This document shows, piece after piece, positions 1-6,441 of a stretch of 10,917 bases of DNA; positions within the stretch are counted from its first letter, which is position 1; the number at the start of each line of letters is the position of its first letter. Origin of the DNA: Neptunomonas sp. (GTDB lineage: Bacteria; Pseudomonadota; Gammaproteobacteria; Pseudomonadales; Balneatricaceae); contig SDWN01000022.1 of assembly GCA_004195305.1 (NCBI GenBank), positions 1 to 10,917 on the forward strand, written 5' to 3'. The notes below the pieces were generated by a model, which made no database searches, was not told where the DNA came from, and saw only the letters and a list, made by a program, of their open reading frames with translations. A program made the position numbers and the translations under genes.

Positions 1-1
1 C

Positions 2-67
2 AAAGCGGGCAGCAGCCTGGAGTTACATGAGGTTGCAGATCAGCTTCCTTTGGGCCTCTCCGCATGA
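2..67 (+). CDS. Possible C-terminal tail of an upstream gene (partial)
   Basis: The second plus-strand frame is open from the window edge to a TGA at 65-67 and would encode a 21-residue tail, KAGSSLELHEVADQLPLGLSA. The codons look plausible for the host, and a convergent gene (165-938, minus) with a weak hairpin between them would fit a gene ending here. An open stretch this short can occur by chance, and I cannot assign a family. Confidence 0.25.
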   Translation, partial: KAGSSLELHEVADQLPLGLSA

Positions 68-125
68 ACTAAATTCGATCTGGGGATGAGCAGTACATGG
101 TTCCCTAGAAAATATCTCGACAGAA

Positions 126-146
126 AAAAACCTGGGATCTGTTTTT
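126..146. terminator. Weak bidirectional terminator-like hairpin
   Basis: AAAAAC (126-131) and GTTTTT (141-146) form a 6-bp stem with a 9-nt loop. The A-tract continues to 124, so a transcript leaving the minus-strand gene at 165 would see the stem followed by extra U residues. The stem is mostly A-T and therefore weak. Its place between two apparently convergent gene ends favours a terminator role, but this is an inference. Confidence 0.3.
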
Positions 147-164
147 CACTTGATGGTCAAATAG

Positions 165-938
165 TTAATGGTCAGCCTCCGGCAGAGCTGCCGAATTGAC
201 GATTTGATCGTAGCGACCGGATAGTTTGAGTTGCCTAAGTGCTTTCTCGAATCGGTTAACCCGTAACCGGTTGGCTGGCGTTTTAGCAAAAGCTACATAG
301 CTGGGTACCCGCTGTATCTCGGTTGGAATTCGTGATATCTGGTTATCAAGCTGCAATTTTTCTATATAGAAATCTGCAATACCGATACTGCTCACCACGA
401 CATCAACTCGCCCCTTGGCCAGCAGCATAAACTTGGCTTGCTCATCGTTAACGACGGTCAGGTTGGTCAGGGTATCTCTCATTGCTGCATCAAAGCGTTC
501 GCCGTAGCTCACTGCACGGGTTAAACCAATCCGATAAGGCGCCAGATCTGACAGCTTCTCTGAAAAATTTATCGGTTTATCCCGAGCGGTATAGAGACTG
601 ATAGTTTGCTCTATCAAAGGCTCGTCGGGATAAAGCAGAAAAGTTTGCCGCTGCGGGTTCTTAAAGATGGTGAAAACCCCGTCAGCCTGGCCGCTCTGAA
701 GATACTGCAGTGATCTGGCCCAGGGCAGCATCTCGATCTCAATTTGTACCCCGAGCTCATTGAATACAGCGCGCACTAACTCCGTGGCGACTCCGATGAT
801 TTCGCCGTTTTGCTGGTAGACCAGAGGTGGGTATTGAAAGGCAACAAGCTTGAGGGGCTCTGCATAGGTTGTATTGCCGAAGAGCACTGAGAAACAAAGC
901 AGGCAATACAGGGTCGCTTTAGCGATGATGCGTTTCAT
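165..938 (-). CDS. Orphan SBP_bac_3 family periplasmic solute-binding protein
   Basis: This 257-residue protein belongs to the extracellular solute-binding family 3 fold, the type seen in polar amino acid ABC receptors. A Sec signal peptide covers residues 1-26 (MKRIIAK, a hydrophobic core, then TYA before Glu27), so the mature protein should be periplasmic. Family signs are the opening beta strand LKLVAFQYPPL (29-39), the GEIIGVATEL segment (45-54), the PWARSLQYLQSGQADGVFT region (72-90) and the second-lobe entry YRIGLTRAVSYGE (135-147). The length is normal. No ABC permease or ATPase lies nearby, so it may be an orphan receptor or may work with subunits encoded elsewhere. The ligand is unknown. 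The start at 938 is supported by GGAG about 9 nt upstream. It is separated from the SDR gene by 261 nt, so it probably has its own promoter, although I found no clear -35/-10 pair. Confidence 0.85.
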   Translation of the reverse strand: MKRIIAKATLYCLLCFSVLFGNTTYAEPLKLVAFQYPPLVYQQNGEIIGVATELVRAVFNELGVQIEIEMLPWARSLQYLQSGQADGVFTIFKNPQRQTFLLYPDEPLIEQTISLYTARDKPINFSEKLSDLAPYRIGLTRAVSYGERFDAAMRDTLTNLTVVNDEQAKFMLLAKGRVDVVVSSIGIADFYIEKLQLDNQISRIPTEIQRVPSYVAFAKTPANRLRVNRFEKALRQLKLSGRYDQIVNSAALPEADH

Positions 939-1199
939 AGCTCTCTACTCCGCTTTGCCAATCACACCTTGAGACTAGAGTAATCAATGCTACGCCACTC
1001 CCGTCACGGTGAATAAATCATTTTTCTTGTCTATTTGGATATATTTTACTTAATGGAGTGTGGGGTGCTACAAGTTCTGCCGTTGTGCTGCAGTCGTCTA
1101 TGCCAGTGATACTGGCTCATTCGAACTACCCAGTGACAGGCTCCTAGGAAACGTATGACCGTGACTCAGCCGTTCTGGTGCTGCTCGCATGGGTTCTGC
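939..1199. other. Intergenic region with a short inverted repeat
   Basis: This 261-nt stretch lies upstream of the minus-strand SBP gene and downstream of the SDR gene. An AT-rich patch sits at about 1010-1055. A compact inverted repeat, GCCAGT-GAT-ACTGGC, lies at 1102-1116. The repeat could be a small operator or an RNA hairpin, but it has no T-run on either side. I see no gene in the region. Confidence 0.4.
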
Positions 1200-1877
1200 T
1201 TACCAGGGGATGCTAGAGCCGTCGTAGTCGAAGTAGCTGCTGCGGTATGCCGTGCGGTTGGATGGATTCACCTGATCAACTAGGCGGCGCATACTCATAA
1301 CGCTTGTTTTTACATCGATGGCGCCCTCGAACCCGCCCATATCAGTGCGTACATGTCCCGGGTGCAGTAGCAGACAACTGATCTGCAGGTTCTCTTGATC
1401 CTGGGCGAAACACCTTACCGCCATATTGAGTGCGACCTTGGAGGAGCGATAGGCATAGGCACCCGGGCCATTACCAGCGAGGGACGCCATTTTGGTGGAG
1501 GTGAAGGCGATCACTTTACGCTCAGAACGGGCTAGGTTGTCAACCAGGGCCTCAGCGACCCGTATCGGGGCGATGCAATTAATCTCGAAAGAGCGTAACC
1601 AGTCACGGTCGTCCACCTGTTCAAGCTTTTGATTTTTGTCCAGGTAGATACCTGCGTTGTTCCACAAAATATCGATGGGGATGTCGTGGAGCTTCTTTTT
1701 TAAGGCCTTAATTGAGGAGGAGTCTGCGATATCCAGGGTGACCGCTTCTGCACCATCGGGAACTTGAGCATCCGGGTTGCGACAGGCGGCAAAAACTCGC
1801 CAACCATCCTTTAGATAGGACTGAGCCAGAGCAAAGCCAAGACCGCGGTTAGCGCCGGTGATCAATATGGTGGGCAT
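1200..1877 (-). CDS. Short-chain dehydrogenase/reductase (SDR), C-factor/sniffer-like
   Basis: This is a cytosolic NAD(P)-dependent oxidoreductase of the classical SDR superfamily. Numbered from the longest frame (ATG at 1889, 229 residues), the nucleotide-binding glycine motif TGANRGLG is at 11-18, NNAG at 77-80, a candidate catalytic Ser around 131 (FTSTKMAS), and the YxxxK pair Tyr147/Lys151 in AYAYRSSK. The YAYRSSKxALNM wording and short length resemble the C-factor/sniffer branch of carbonyl-reductase-like SDRs. I prefer the second ATG (1877) as the start, because GGGA lies 6 nt before it, the first ATG has no ribosome-binding site, and the glycine motif then sits at the usual distance from the N-terminus. 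It follows dctM on the same strand after a hairpin and about 150 nt, so a functional link to the imported substrate is only suggested by position. The substrate cannot be told. Confidence 0.88.
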   Translation of the reverse strand: MPTILITGANRGLGFALAQSYLKDGWRVFAACRNPDAQVPDGAEAVTLDIADSSSIKALKKKLHDIPIDILWNNAGIYLDKNQKLEQVDDRDWLRSFEINCIAPIRVAEALVDNLARSERKVIAFTSTKMASLAGNGPGAYAYRSSKVALNMAVRCFAQDQENLQISCLLLHPGHVRTDMGGFEGAIDVKTSVMSMRRLVDQVNPSNRTAYRSSYFDYDGSSIPW

Positions 1878-1988
1878 CTGTATTCCCATTATTAGTTATT
1901 GACTAGTTAACAAGCAAGCTGGAGTTAGGATAGTGGTTTAATACCAGGCATCGGATGCAACATTTCAGATGACATCGCCAGATTTGCT

Positions 1989-2021
1989 CGAGGACCGTCA
2001 GTGTTAGTGCTGCGGCCCTCG
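1989..2021 (-). terminator. Hairpin just after dctM (non-canonical terminator or mRNA 3' end)
   Basis: CGAGG-A-CCG (1989-1997) pairs with CGG-C-CCTCG (2013-2021), one A/C mismatch. The pairing extends inward by CAG/CTG across a one-base bulge, giving about 11 pairs with an 8-nt loop. It begins 6 nt past the dctM stop. No U-run follows on the minus strand (the next bases are AGCAAATC), so it is not a textbook rho-independent terminator. It may stabilise the dctPQM mRNA 3' end or be a weak terminator that allows some read-through into the SDR gene. Confidence 0.5.
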
Positions 2022-2026
2022 TGTAA

Positions 2027-3331
2027 CTATCGGCTCATGTTCGTCGGTAGGTAGGTAACGATCCCCGGGAACAGGTAGATCAATACCACAGCGAACAGGA
2101 TCAGCAGAAAAAACGGCAGTGCAGCGCGGGCTACATACAGAATGTCCTTGCCGGTTAGCGACTGAATCACGAACAGGTTGAATCCGACCGGCGGTGTGAT
2201 CTGGGACATTTCGACCACCAGCACGATGTAGATACCAAACCAGAGTAGATCGATACCTGCCTGTTGCACCATCGGCAATACCACGGCAACGGTCAGAACC
2301 ACCACCGAGATGCCATCAAGGAAGCAACCCAGGGCCACAAATAAAATGGTCAGATAGATCAGTAGCACCCCGGGAGTCAGCGCCATCTGACCGATCCATT
2401 CTGCTAATGCTCTGGGAATACCGAGAAAACCCATCGCCAGGGTCAGGAAGTGCGCTCCGGCCAGAATCATTCCGATCATACAAGAGCTTTTTACCGCCCC
2501 GGTCAGGCTTTCTGCAAAGCTGTTCTTGTCCAGCGAACCGGTGACTCCGGCCAGAAACAACGCACCTACAACACCTAGAGCGGCGGCTTCGGTGGGGGTG
2601 GTTAGGCCGCCGTAGATGGAGCCCAGTACGAAACCGATCAAGCCCATAATCGGAAGCAGCAAGCGCAACGCTTTTATCTTCGCGGCAAAGGACACGTGCT
2701 CTTTATCGTGCTGGGGTAATTCGTCCTTATTCAGCAGTGCCCAAACGACGGTATAGCCCATAAACAGGGTCACCAGCAGCAACCCGGGCAGCGCGCCAGC
2801 GATAAACAGACGACCGATCGATACCTCAGCCGCCACGCCGTAAACAATCAGAATGATCGACGGTGGGATCAGCAGTCCCAGCGTGCCTGATCCCGCCAGG
2901 GTGCCTACCGCCATCTTGTCGCTGTATCCCTGCGCCTTGAGTTCTGGCAGTGTCATTCTGCCGATGGTGGCGGCGGTAGCGGCGGATGAGCCCGACACGG
3001 CGGCAAAAATACCACAGCTGAGTACGTTTACATGGAGCAGTTTCCCGGGCAGCCCGCTCAACCAGGGTGATAGGCCTTTGAACAGGTCCTCGGACAGACG
3101 GGTACGAAACAGTATCTCACCCATCCAGATAAACAGCGGCAACGCTGTTAGCGACCAGGAGGTGCTGGCACCCCAGGTTGACGTGGCAAACAGCAAGCCG
3201 ATCTGATCGTTTCCCGACAGTAACAGCCCCAGTACACCGACACCAAAGAGTGCTAAGGAAACCCAGACGCCCAGCGCCAGCATCAGCAGCATGAACACTG
3301 CCAGGGAGATTGCGATAATGCTCATGTCCAT
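2027..3331 (-). CDS. dctM: TRAP transporter large permease subunit DctM
   Basis: This 434-residue inner-membrane protein is the transport subunit of a tripartite ATP-independent periplasmic (TRAP) system. In this family it moves the substrate by an elevator mechanism coupled to Na+. The sequence is hydrophobic almost throughout, with about eleven to twelve membrane segments. It carries the family's helix-break motifs: FAAVSGSSAATAATIG (109-124), GSGTLGLLIPPS (147-158), GGLTTPTEAAALG (241-253) and EMSQITPPVGFN (374-385). The length is typical for the DctM subfamily. The start overlaps the dctQ stop by one base (TGATG, at 3331), and GGAGG lies about 7 nt before it inside the dctQ end, so translation is probably coupled. 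It is the last gene of the dctPQM set, and a hairpin follows its stop. The substrate is set by DctP and is not evident. Confidence 0.97.
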   Translation of the reverse strand: MDMSIIAISLAVFMLLMLALGVWVSLALFGVGVLGLLLSGNDQIGLLFATSTWGASTSWSLTALPLFIWMGEILFRTRLSEDLFKGLSPWLSGLPGKLLHVNVLSCGIFAAVSGSSAATAATIGRMTLPELKAQGYSDKMAVGTLAGSGTLGLLIPPSIILIVYGVAAEVSIGRLFIAGALPGLLLVTLFMGYTVVWALLNKDELPQHDKEHVSFAAKIKALRLLLPIMGLIGFVLGSIYGGLTTPTEAAALGVVGALFLAGVTGSLDKNSFAESLTGAVKSSCMIGMILAGAHFLTLAMGFLGIPRALAEWIGQMALTPGVLLIYLTILFVALGCFLDGISVVVLTVAVVLPMVQQAGIDLLWFGIYIVLVVEMSQITPPVGFNLFVIQSLTGKDILYVARAALPFFLLILFAVVLIYLFPGIVTYLPTNMSR

Positions 3332-3849
3332 CAGACTTCCTCCAGGTGAATCTCACCTTCATGTGCTTTGTAGGATGGTCTGTGCCGTCTTAGCACCGAG
3401 ATAACGTCATCCAAAATCGCGATGTTAAACACCAAAATACCCAGTGCGACGGGCACCTGAGGCATCCAAATGGGGACAGCGATATACCCCGAAGACACCT
3501 CCTCGAAGATATAGGATTCCCAGACCATATGAATCGAGTAGAACGACATAAAGCTAACCAGCAAGAGGGCAAAAATAAGTACCATCAACTCTTGGATATA
3601 ACGCGAGCCGCGCCTCCAGTGCTGGATAACCAGAGTGACCCTGATATGCCCCCCCTGGCGAAAGGTATAGGCCAGCCCGAAAAACGTTGAGGCAGCCAAG
3701 GCGTAACCGGAAAAATCTTCTGCCGAAGGCACAATAAACCCGAACAATCTGCCCACAATTTGCGCGGTAATGATCAGCGTAATAAGGACAATGCAGAACC
3801 CTGACAGGTAGCCGGATGCTAGATAAAGCTTATCGAGTAGAGAGCGCAT
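3331..3849 (-). CDS. dctQ: TRAP transporter small permease subunit DctQ
   Basis: This is the small membrane subunit that pairs with DctM and helps dock the substrate-loaded binding protein. From the ATG at 3849 it has 172 residues, with four membrane segments near 10-36, 46-66, 86-110 and 129-153. It has the DctQ signature SAEDFSGYALAAST leading to TFRQGGHIRV (62-71). The frame stays open upstream to a GTG at 3879. I reject that start because the GTG sits at the edge of the loop of a strong hairpin with no ribosome-binding site, while the ATG at 3849 has AGGG about 8 nt upstream and gives a normal N-terminus. It lies 57 nt after dctP and overlaps the dctM start by one base. The charged tail (KAHEGEIHLEEV) is cytoplasmic and its codons contain the dctM ribosome-binding site. 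Confidence 0.94.
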   Translation of the reverse strand: MRSLLDKLYLASGYLSGFCIVLITLIITAQIVGRLFGFIVPSAEDFSGYALAASTFFGLAYTFRQGGHIRVTLVIQHWRRGSRYIQELMVLIFALLLVSFMSFYSIHMVWESYIFEEVSSGYIAVPIWMPQVPVALGILVFNIAILDDVISVLRRHRPSYKAHEGEIHLEEV

Positions 3850-3869
3850 AGTAACGACCCTGGGTGATG

Positions 3870-3892
3870 GGCCCTGCACTGTTTGCAGGGCC
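3870..3892 (-). promoter_or_regulatory. Intercistronic GC-rich hairpin between dctP and dctQ
   Basis: GGCCCTGCA (3870-3878) and TGCAGGGCC (3884-3892) are perfect complements separated by a 5-nt loop. That gives a 9-bp stem with seven G-C pairs in the 57-nt gap between the dctP stop (3907) and the dctQ start (3849). No U-run follows on the transcribed strand, so I read it as an mRNA-stabilising or attenuating element that keeps dctP message more abundant than dctQM message. Such hairpins are well known after binding-protein genes in other operons (malE-malF is the classic case). The role here is inferred. Confidence 0.7.
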
Positions 3893-3906
3893 GTTAGCGT
3901 CGCAAA

Positions 3907-4887
3907 TTACTGGTTGAAGGTGTTCAGAAGCGCCTCGACTTCGGGCGCTTCGGCTTTCCACTCCTCGATCATGGTAGCGCCGATCTTGTTTAGCTCGGCC
4001 ATCAGTTCGGCCGAAGGCTCGGACACGAGGATGCCTTTATCGGCGAGTGTCTTGGTGTCCTCAAGGGCTTTACCGCGTACGCCCGCCCAGCCTTTGGCTT
4101 CGGCCTTGGCGGCAGCATCAAGAATGATCTGTTGGGTCTTTTTATCGAGCCGCTTGAAAGAGCGTTTGTTGACCACGACTACGTTCTTGGGAATCCAGGC
4201 GCGGACATCGGTGTAGTGACTCAGATAATCCCAAGCCTGACCATTAACACCGGTCGAGGGAGAAGTAATCATGGCATCGATAATCCCGGTGCTGAATGCT
4301 TGTGGGATCTCGGGCACCTGCACCGTGGTTGGCGAGGTGTTCATCAGATCAGCCAGGCGTGAGGTTGATGGGCTGTATGCGCGCATCTTCAGACCTTTTA
4401 GGTCCTCCAGGGTATTGACCGGTGCCTTGGTGTATAAGCTCTGCGCGGGCCATGCCACAGTGTACAACAGCATCATACCTTCTTTGTTGAGTTGTTTTTC
4501 GACCTCTGGCTTGGCCGCATTCCAGAGTTTTTCGGCGCTATCGTAAGTGGTTGCCAAGAAGGGGATGTTGTCGTGCTTGAACACCGGGTGGGTGTTACCC
4601 ATGATACCGATAAACACTTCACCCAGCTGGACCTGGCCGGTTTTTACCGCTCGGGGAATCTCCGGGTGCTTAATCAATGACGCACCGGAATGGACGGTGA
4701 TATCGAGCTCGCCAGCGGTTTGGGTTTTGATCTCTTCGGCAAACTGGTGGGCGATCTGGGTGGGAAGATTCGCATCGCCATACGGGGTCGGCATATGCCA
4801 TTGAGTCGCTGCTGAAGCGCTACTCGCCGATCCCAATGTGAGTATGGACGCAAACAAGACTGCGGCTTTATGGGTTGAAATTTTCAT
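3907..4887 (-). CDS. dctP: TRAP transporter periplasmic substrate-binding protein DctP
   Basis: This 326-residue protein captures the substrate in the periplasm and delivers it to DctQM. A signal peptide covers residues 1-27 (MKISTHK, a hydrophobic core, ASSASA). The mature part is a complete DctP-family fold. The hallmark arginine that in characterised members forms a salt bridge with a substrate carboxylate is Arg169 in DLKGLKMRAY (162-171). Further family regions are VQVPEIPQAFSTGIIDAMITS (189-209) and the C-terminal helices through EEWKAEAPE. Because the Arg is kept, an organic acid is the likely ligand, but I cannot say which one. The start at 4887 has GGAG 7 nt upstream. It is the first gene after the sigma-54-type promoter at 4948-4963, which would give a leader of about 50 nt. 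The two-component genes directly upstream are its likely regulators. Confidence 0.96.
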   Translation of the reverse strand: MKISTHKAAVLFASILTLGSASSASAATQWHMPTPYGDANLPTQIAHQFAEEIKTQTAGELDITVHSGASLIKHPEIPRAVKTGQVQLGEVFIGIMGNTHPVFKHDNIPFLATTYDSAEKLWNAAKPEVEKQLNKEGMMLLYTVAWPAQSLYTKAPVNTLEDLKGLKMRAYSPSTSRLADLMNTSPTTVQVPEIPQAFSTGIIDAMITSPSTGVNGQAWDYLSHYTDVRAWIPKNVVVVNKRSFKRLDKKTQQIILDAAAKAEAKGWAGVRGKALEDTKTLADKGILVSEPSAELMAELNKIGATMIEEWKAEAPEVEALLNTFNQ

Positions 4888-4947
4888 TATTATTCTCCAA
4901 GAAACAGTGTTGATACAAATACCGATGGCATTCGCTAGATATCATAG

Positions 4948-4963
4948 TGCAAGCCAGAGGCCA
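4948..4963 (-). promoter_or_regulatory. Sigma-54 (RpoN) -24/-12 promoter of dctPQM
   Basis: Read on the minus strand, the site is TGGCCTCTGGCTTGCA. It has the invariant GG and GC separated by exactly ten bases and matches the consensus TGGCAC-N5-TTGCA at TGGC and at all of TTGCA. Transcription would start near 4937, about 50 nt before the dctP ATG. The gene just upstream encodes a sigma-54 activator with an intact sigma-54-contact loop, which makes chance agreement unlikely. Confidence 0.85.
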
Positions 4964-4993
4964 GTCTTGATGTGGAATAATATTTACTTATAA

Positions 4994-5004
4994 AACACGG
5001 TGTT
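4994..5004. promoter_or_regulatory. Perfect palindrome AACAC-G-GTGTT upstream of the -24 element
   Basis: An 11-nt perfect inverted repeat, centred about 37 bp upstream of the -24 GG and about 62 bp upstream of the predicted transcription start. It lies in an AT-rich stretch (4975-5030) that could bend easily. It could be an operator for a second regulator or part of the activator's binding region. It is closer than usual for a sigma-54 enhancer. The assignment is inferred from position only. Confidence 0.4.
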
Positions 5005-5047
5005 AGTATTTTATGTTTTAGCTTTGCTTTTCTGTATGGGACAGTTT

Positions 5048-5088
5048 TGACTCAAAGGGTCTTGCCTGCCTGAGTCACTTTTAACTCA
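5048..5088. promoter_or_regulatory. Cluster of TGACTCA/TGAGTCA half-sites: candidate upstream activating sequence
   Basis: TGACTCA (5048-5054) and TGAGTCA (5071-5077) form a perfect 7-bp inverted repeat with a 16-nt spacer. A third half-site, ACTCA (5084-5088), is arranged in opposition to TGAGT (5071-5075) and overlaps the stop codon of the activator gene. The repeat centre is about 125 bp upstream of the predicted start, the usual range for sigma-54 activator enhancers. The alternative is a terminator for the activator gene, but the loop is long and no U-run follows. Confidence 0.5.
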
Positions 5089-6441
5089 GTCGTCGCTGAA
5101 ATCCCGCCGCTCAAGACCGTGCTTTTTCATCCGCAGGTAGAGTTTTTTACGTGGAATACCCAACCTCTGGGCGGTCAGTTCAACTTGTCCCTTATTGGCT
5201 TTGAGCGCTGAAAAAATAATCTCCCGCTCATAGTTGCCGACTATTTCATCCAGATTGCCTTGTTTCGGTGTCTCGTCCAGGCAGGCGTTACCGCCTAAAG
5301 GTAATCCCAGTACCCAACGCTCTGCCGCGTTGCCTAACTCTCGCACATTACCCGGCCAGGATTGCATGCTTAATTGCTGCAGCAAAAGCTCGGGAACCGG
5401 TCTGCTCTCACGCCCAAAGCGCTGACTCGCCTGATCAACAAAATGCGTGAATAACAGCGGAATATCATTTTTGCGCTGATCCAGGCTGGGGATATCAATG
5501 ATTGCAACATTCAGGCGGTAGTAGAGGTCTTCCCGGAAGGTTCCCTGATCCGCCGCTTGCCTCAAATCAACCTTAGAGGCTGCAACAACCCGGATATCCA
5601 CTTTGATATCCGAATTGCCGCCCAGTCGCTGCAGAGTCCGCTCCTGTAACAGTCGTAGCAGCCTTACCTGCAGCGATACCGGCATGCTTTCTATCTCATC
5701 CAGAAATAGGGTGCCTCCACAGGCATGCTCGATCTTACCGATACGCTTCTTATTGGCACCGGTGAATGATCCCGCTTCATGACCGAACAGCTCGCTTTCA
5801 ATGACAGACTCGGTCACTGCTCCGCAATTGAGCGCGACAAACTGCTTATTTCTGCGTGGGCCAAAGTCATGGAGGCATTTAGCAACGACCTCCTTACCCG
5901 TACCGGTTTCACCATTGATGATCAGATCAACATCGACTTGAGCCAGTTGTAGAACCGTTTCACGCAGCCGCACCATGGCATCGGTCTGACCCACCAGACG
6001 TTCATCCATTTGATGCTGTCCTTCGATGGCTTGTCGCAATCGACGGTTTTCTAATACCAGTTCACGCTTGTTCCAGGCCCTCTGGACCGTGTTGAGATGA
6101 TGTTGCGGATCATCGGTTTTTTCCAGAAAGTCGTAAGCCCCTTGACGAATCGCCTGTATCGCTATGGCGATATCGGAATGACCGCTAAACATAATGACCG
6201 GGATTTCCGAGTCAATGTCGAGTATTTTTTGCAGGACCTCGAGGCCATTCATGATGTCCATGCGCACATCACAGATAATCACCCCCTGCCAATTCATGGA
6301 GCATTCCGCAAAAGCAAGCTGTGGGTCTTCGTAGGCACTGGCGGCATAGCCTTCCAGTTCAAGCGTCTGAACCATTGATTCACGCATGATCTCTTCATCA
6401 TCAATGACGATCACCTGACCATTACGCATGGCTGAACTCAT
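5086..6441 (-). CDS. Sigma-54-dependent response regulator, DctD/NtrC type
   Basis: This 451-residue cytosolic activator has three domains. The receiver domain (about 8-125) has the acidic pair Asp14/Asp15, phospho-acceptor Asp58 (IICDVRM), Ser86 and Lys108. The AAA+ sigma-54 interaction domain (about 147-370) has Walker A GETGTGKE (177-184), the sigma-54 contact loop GSFTGA (224-229), Walker B GGTLFLDE (242-249) and arginine-finger candidates Arg303 and Arg309 in FREDLYYRL. A C-terminal Fis-type helix-turn-helix lies near 420-443 (ELTAQRLGIPRKKLYLRMKKHG). Two small departures are a Ser for the usual Ala in the GAFTGA loop and Lys-Thr for the usual Lys-Pro after the receiver beta-5 strand. 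Order and length match DctD. Its ATG overlaps the kinase stop (ATGA, 6438-6441), so the two are translationally coupled. Its target is probably the -24/-12 promoter immediately downstream, driving dctPQM. Confidence 0.95.
   Translation of the reverse strand: MSSAMRNGQVIVIDDEEIMRESMVQTLELEGYAASAYEDPQLAFAECSMNWQGVIICDVRMDIMNGLEVLQKILDIDSEIPVIMFSGHSDIAIAIQAIRQGAYDFLEKTDDPQHHLNTVQRAWNKRELVLENRRLRQAIEGQHQMDERLVGQTDAMVRLRETVLQLAQVDVDLIINGETGTGKEVVAKCLHDFGPRRNKQFVALNCGAVTESVIESELFGHEAGSFTGANKKRIGKIEHACGGTLFLDEIESMPVSLQVRLLRLLQERTLQRLGGNSDIKVDIRVVAASKVDLRQAADQGTFREDLYYRLNVAIIDIPSLDQRKNDIPLLFTHFVDQASQRFGRESRPVPELLLQQLSMQSWPGNVRELGNAAERWVLGLPLGGNACLDETPKQGNLDEIVGNYEREIIFSALKANKGQVELTAQRLGIPRKKLYLRMKKHGLERRDFSDD

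Noticed and set aside
3850..3879. GTG start for dctQ adding ten residues
   Set aside because: No ribosome-binding site precedes it and the codon lies at the edge of a strong hairpin loop. The ATG at 3849 has AGGG at good spacing and gives the usual family N-terminus.
4216..4914. Open frames on the plus strand opposite dctP, dctM and the regulator
   Set aside because: They are antisense shadows of well-supported genes, without ribosome-binding sites or recognisable protein features. The coordinates here are only indicative of the dctP region.
5048..5077. Rho-independent terminator of the response regulator gene
   Set aside because: The stem is 7 bp with a 16-nt loop and no U-run on the minus strand. 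Its position relative to the -24/-12 promoter fits an enhancer better.
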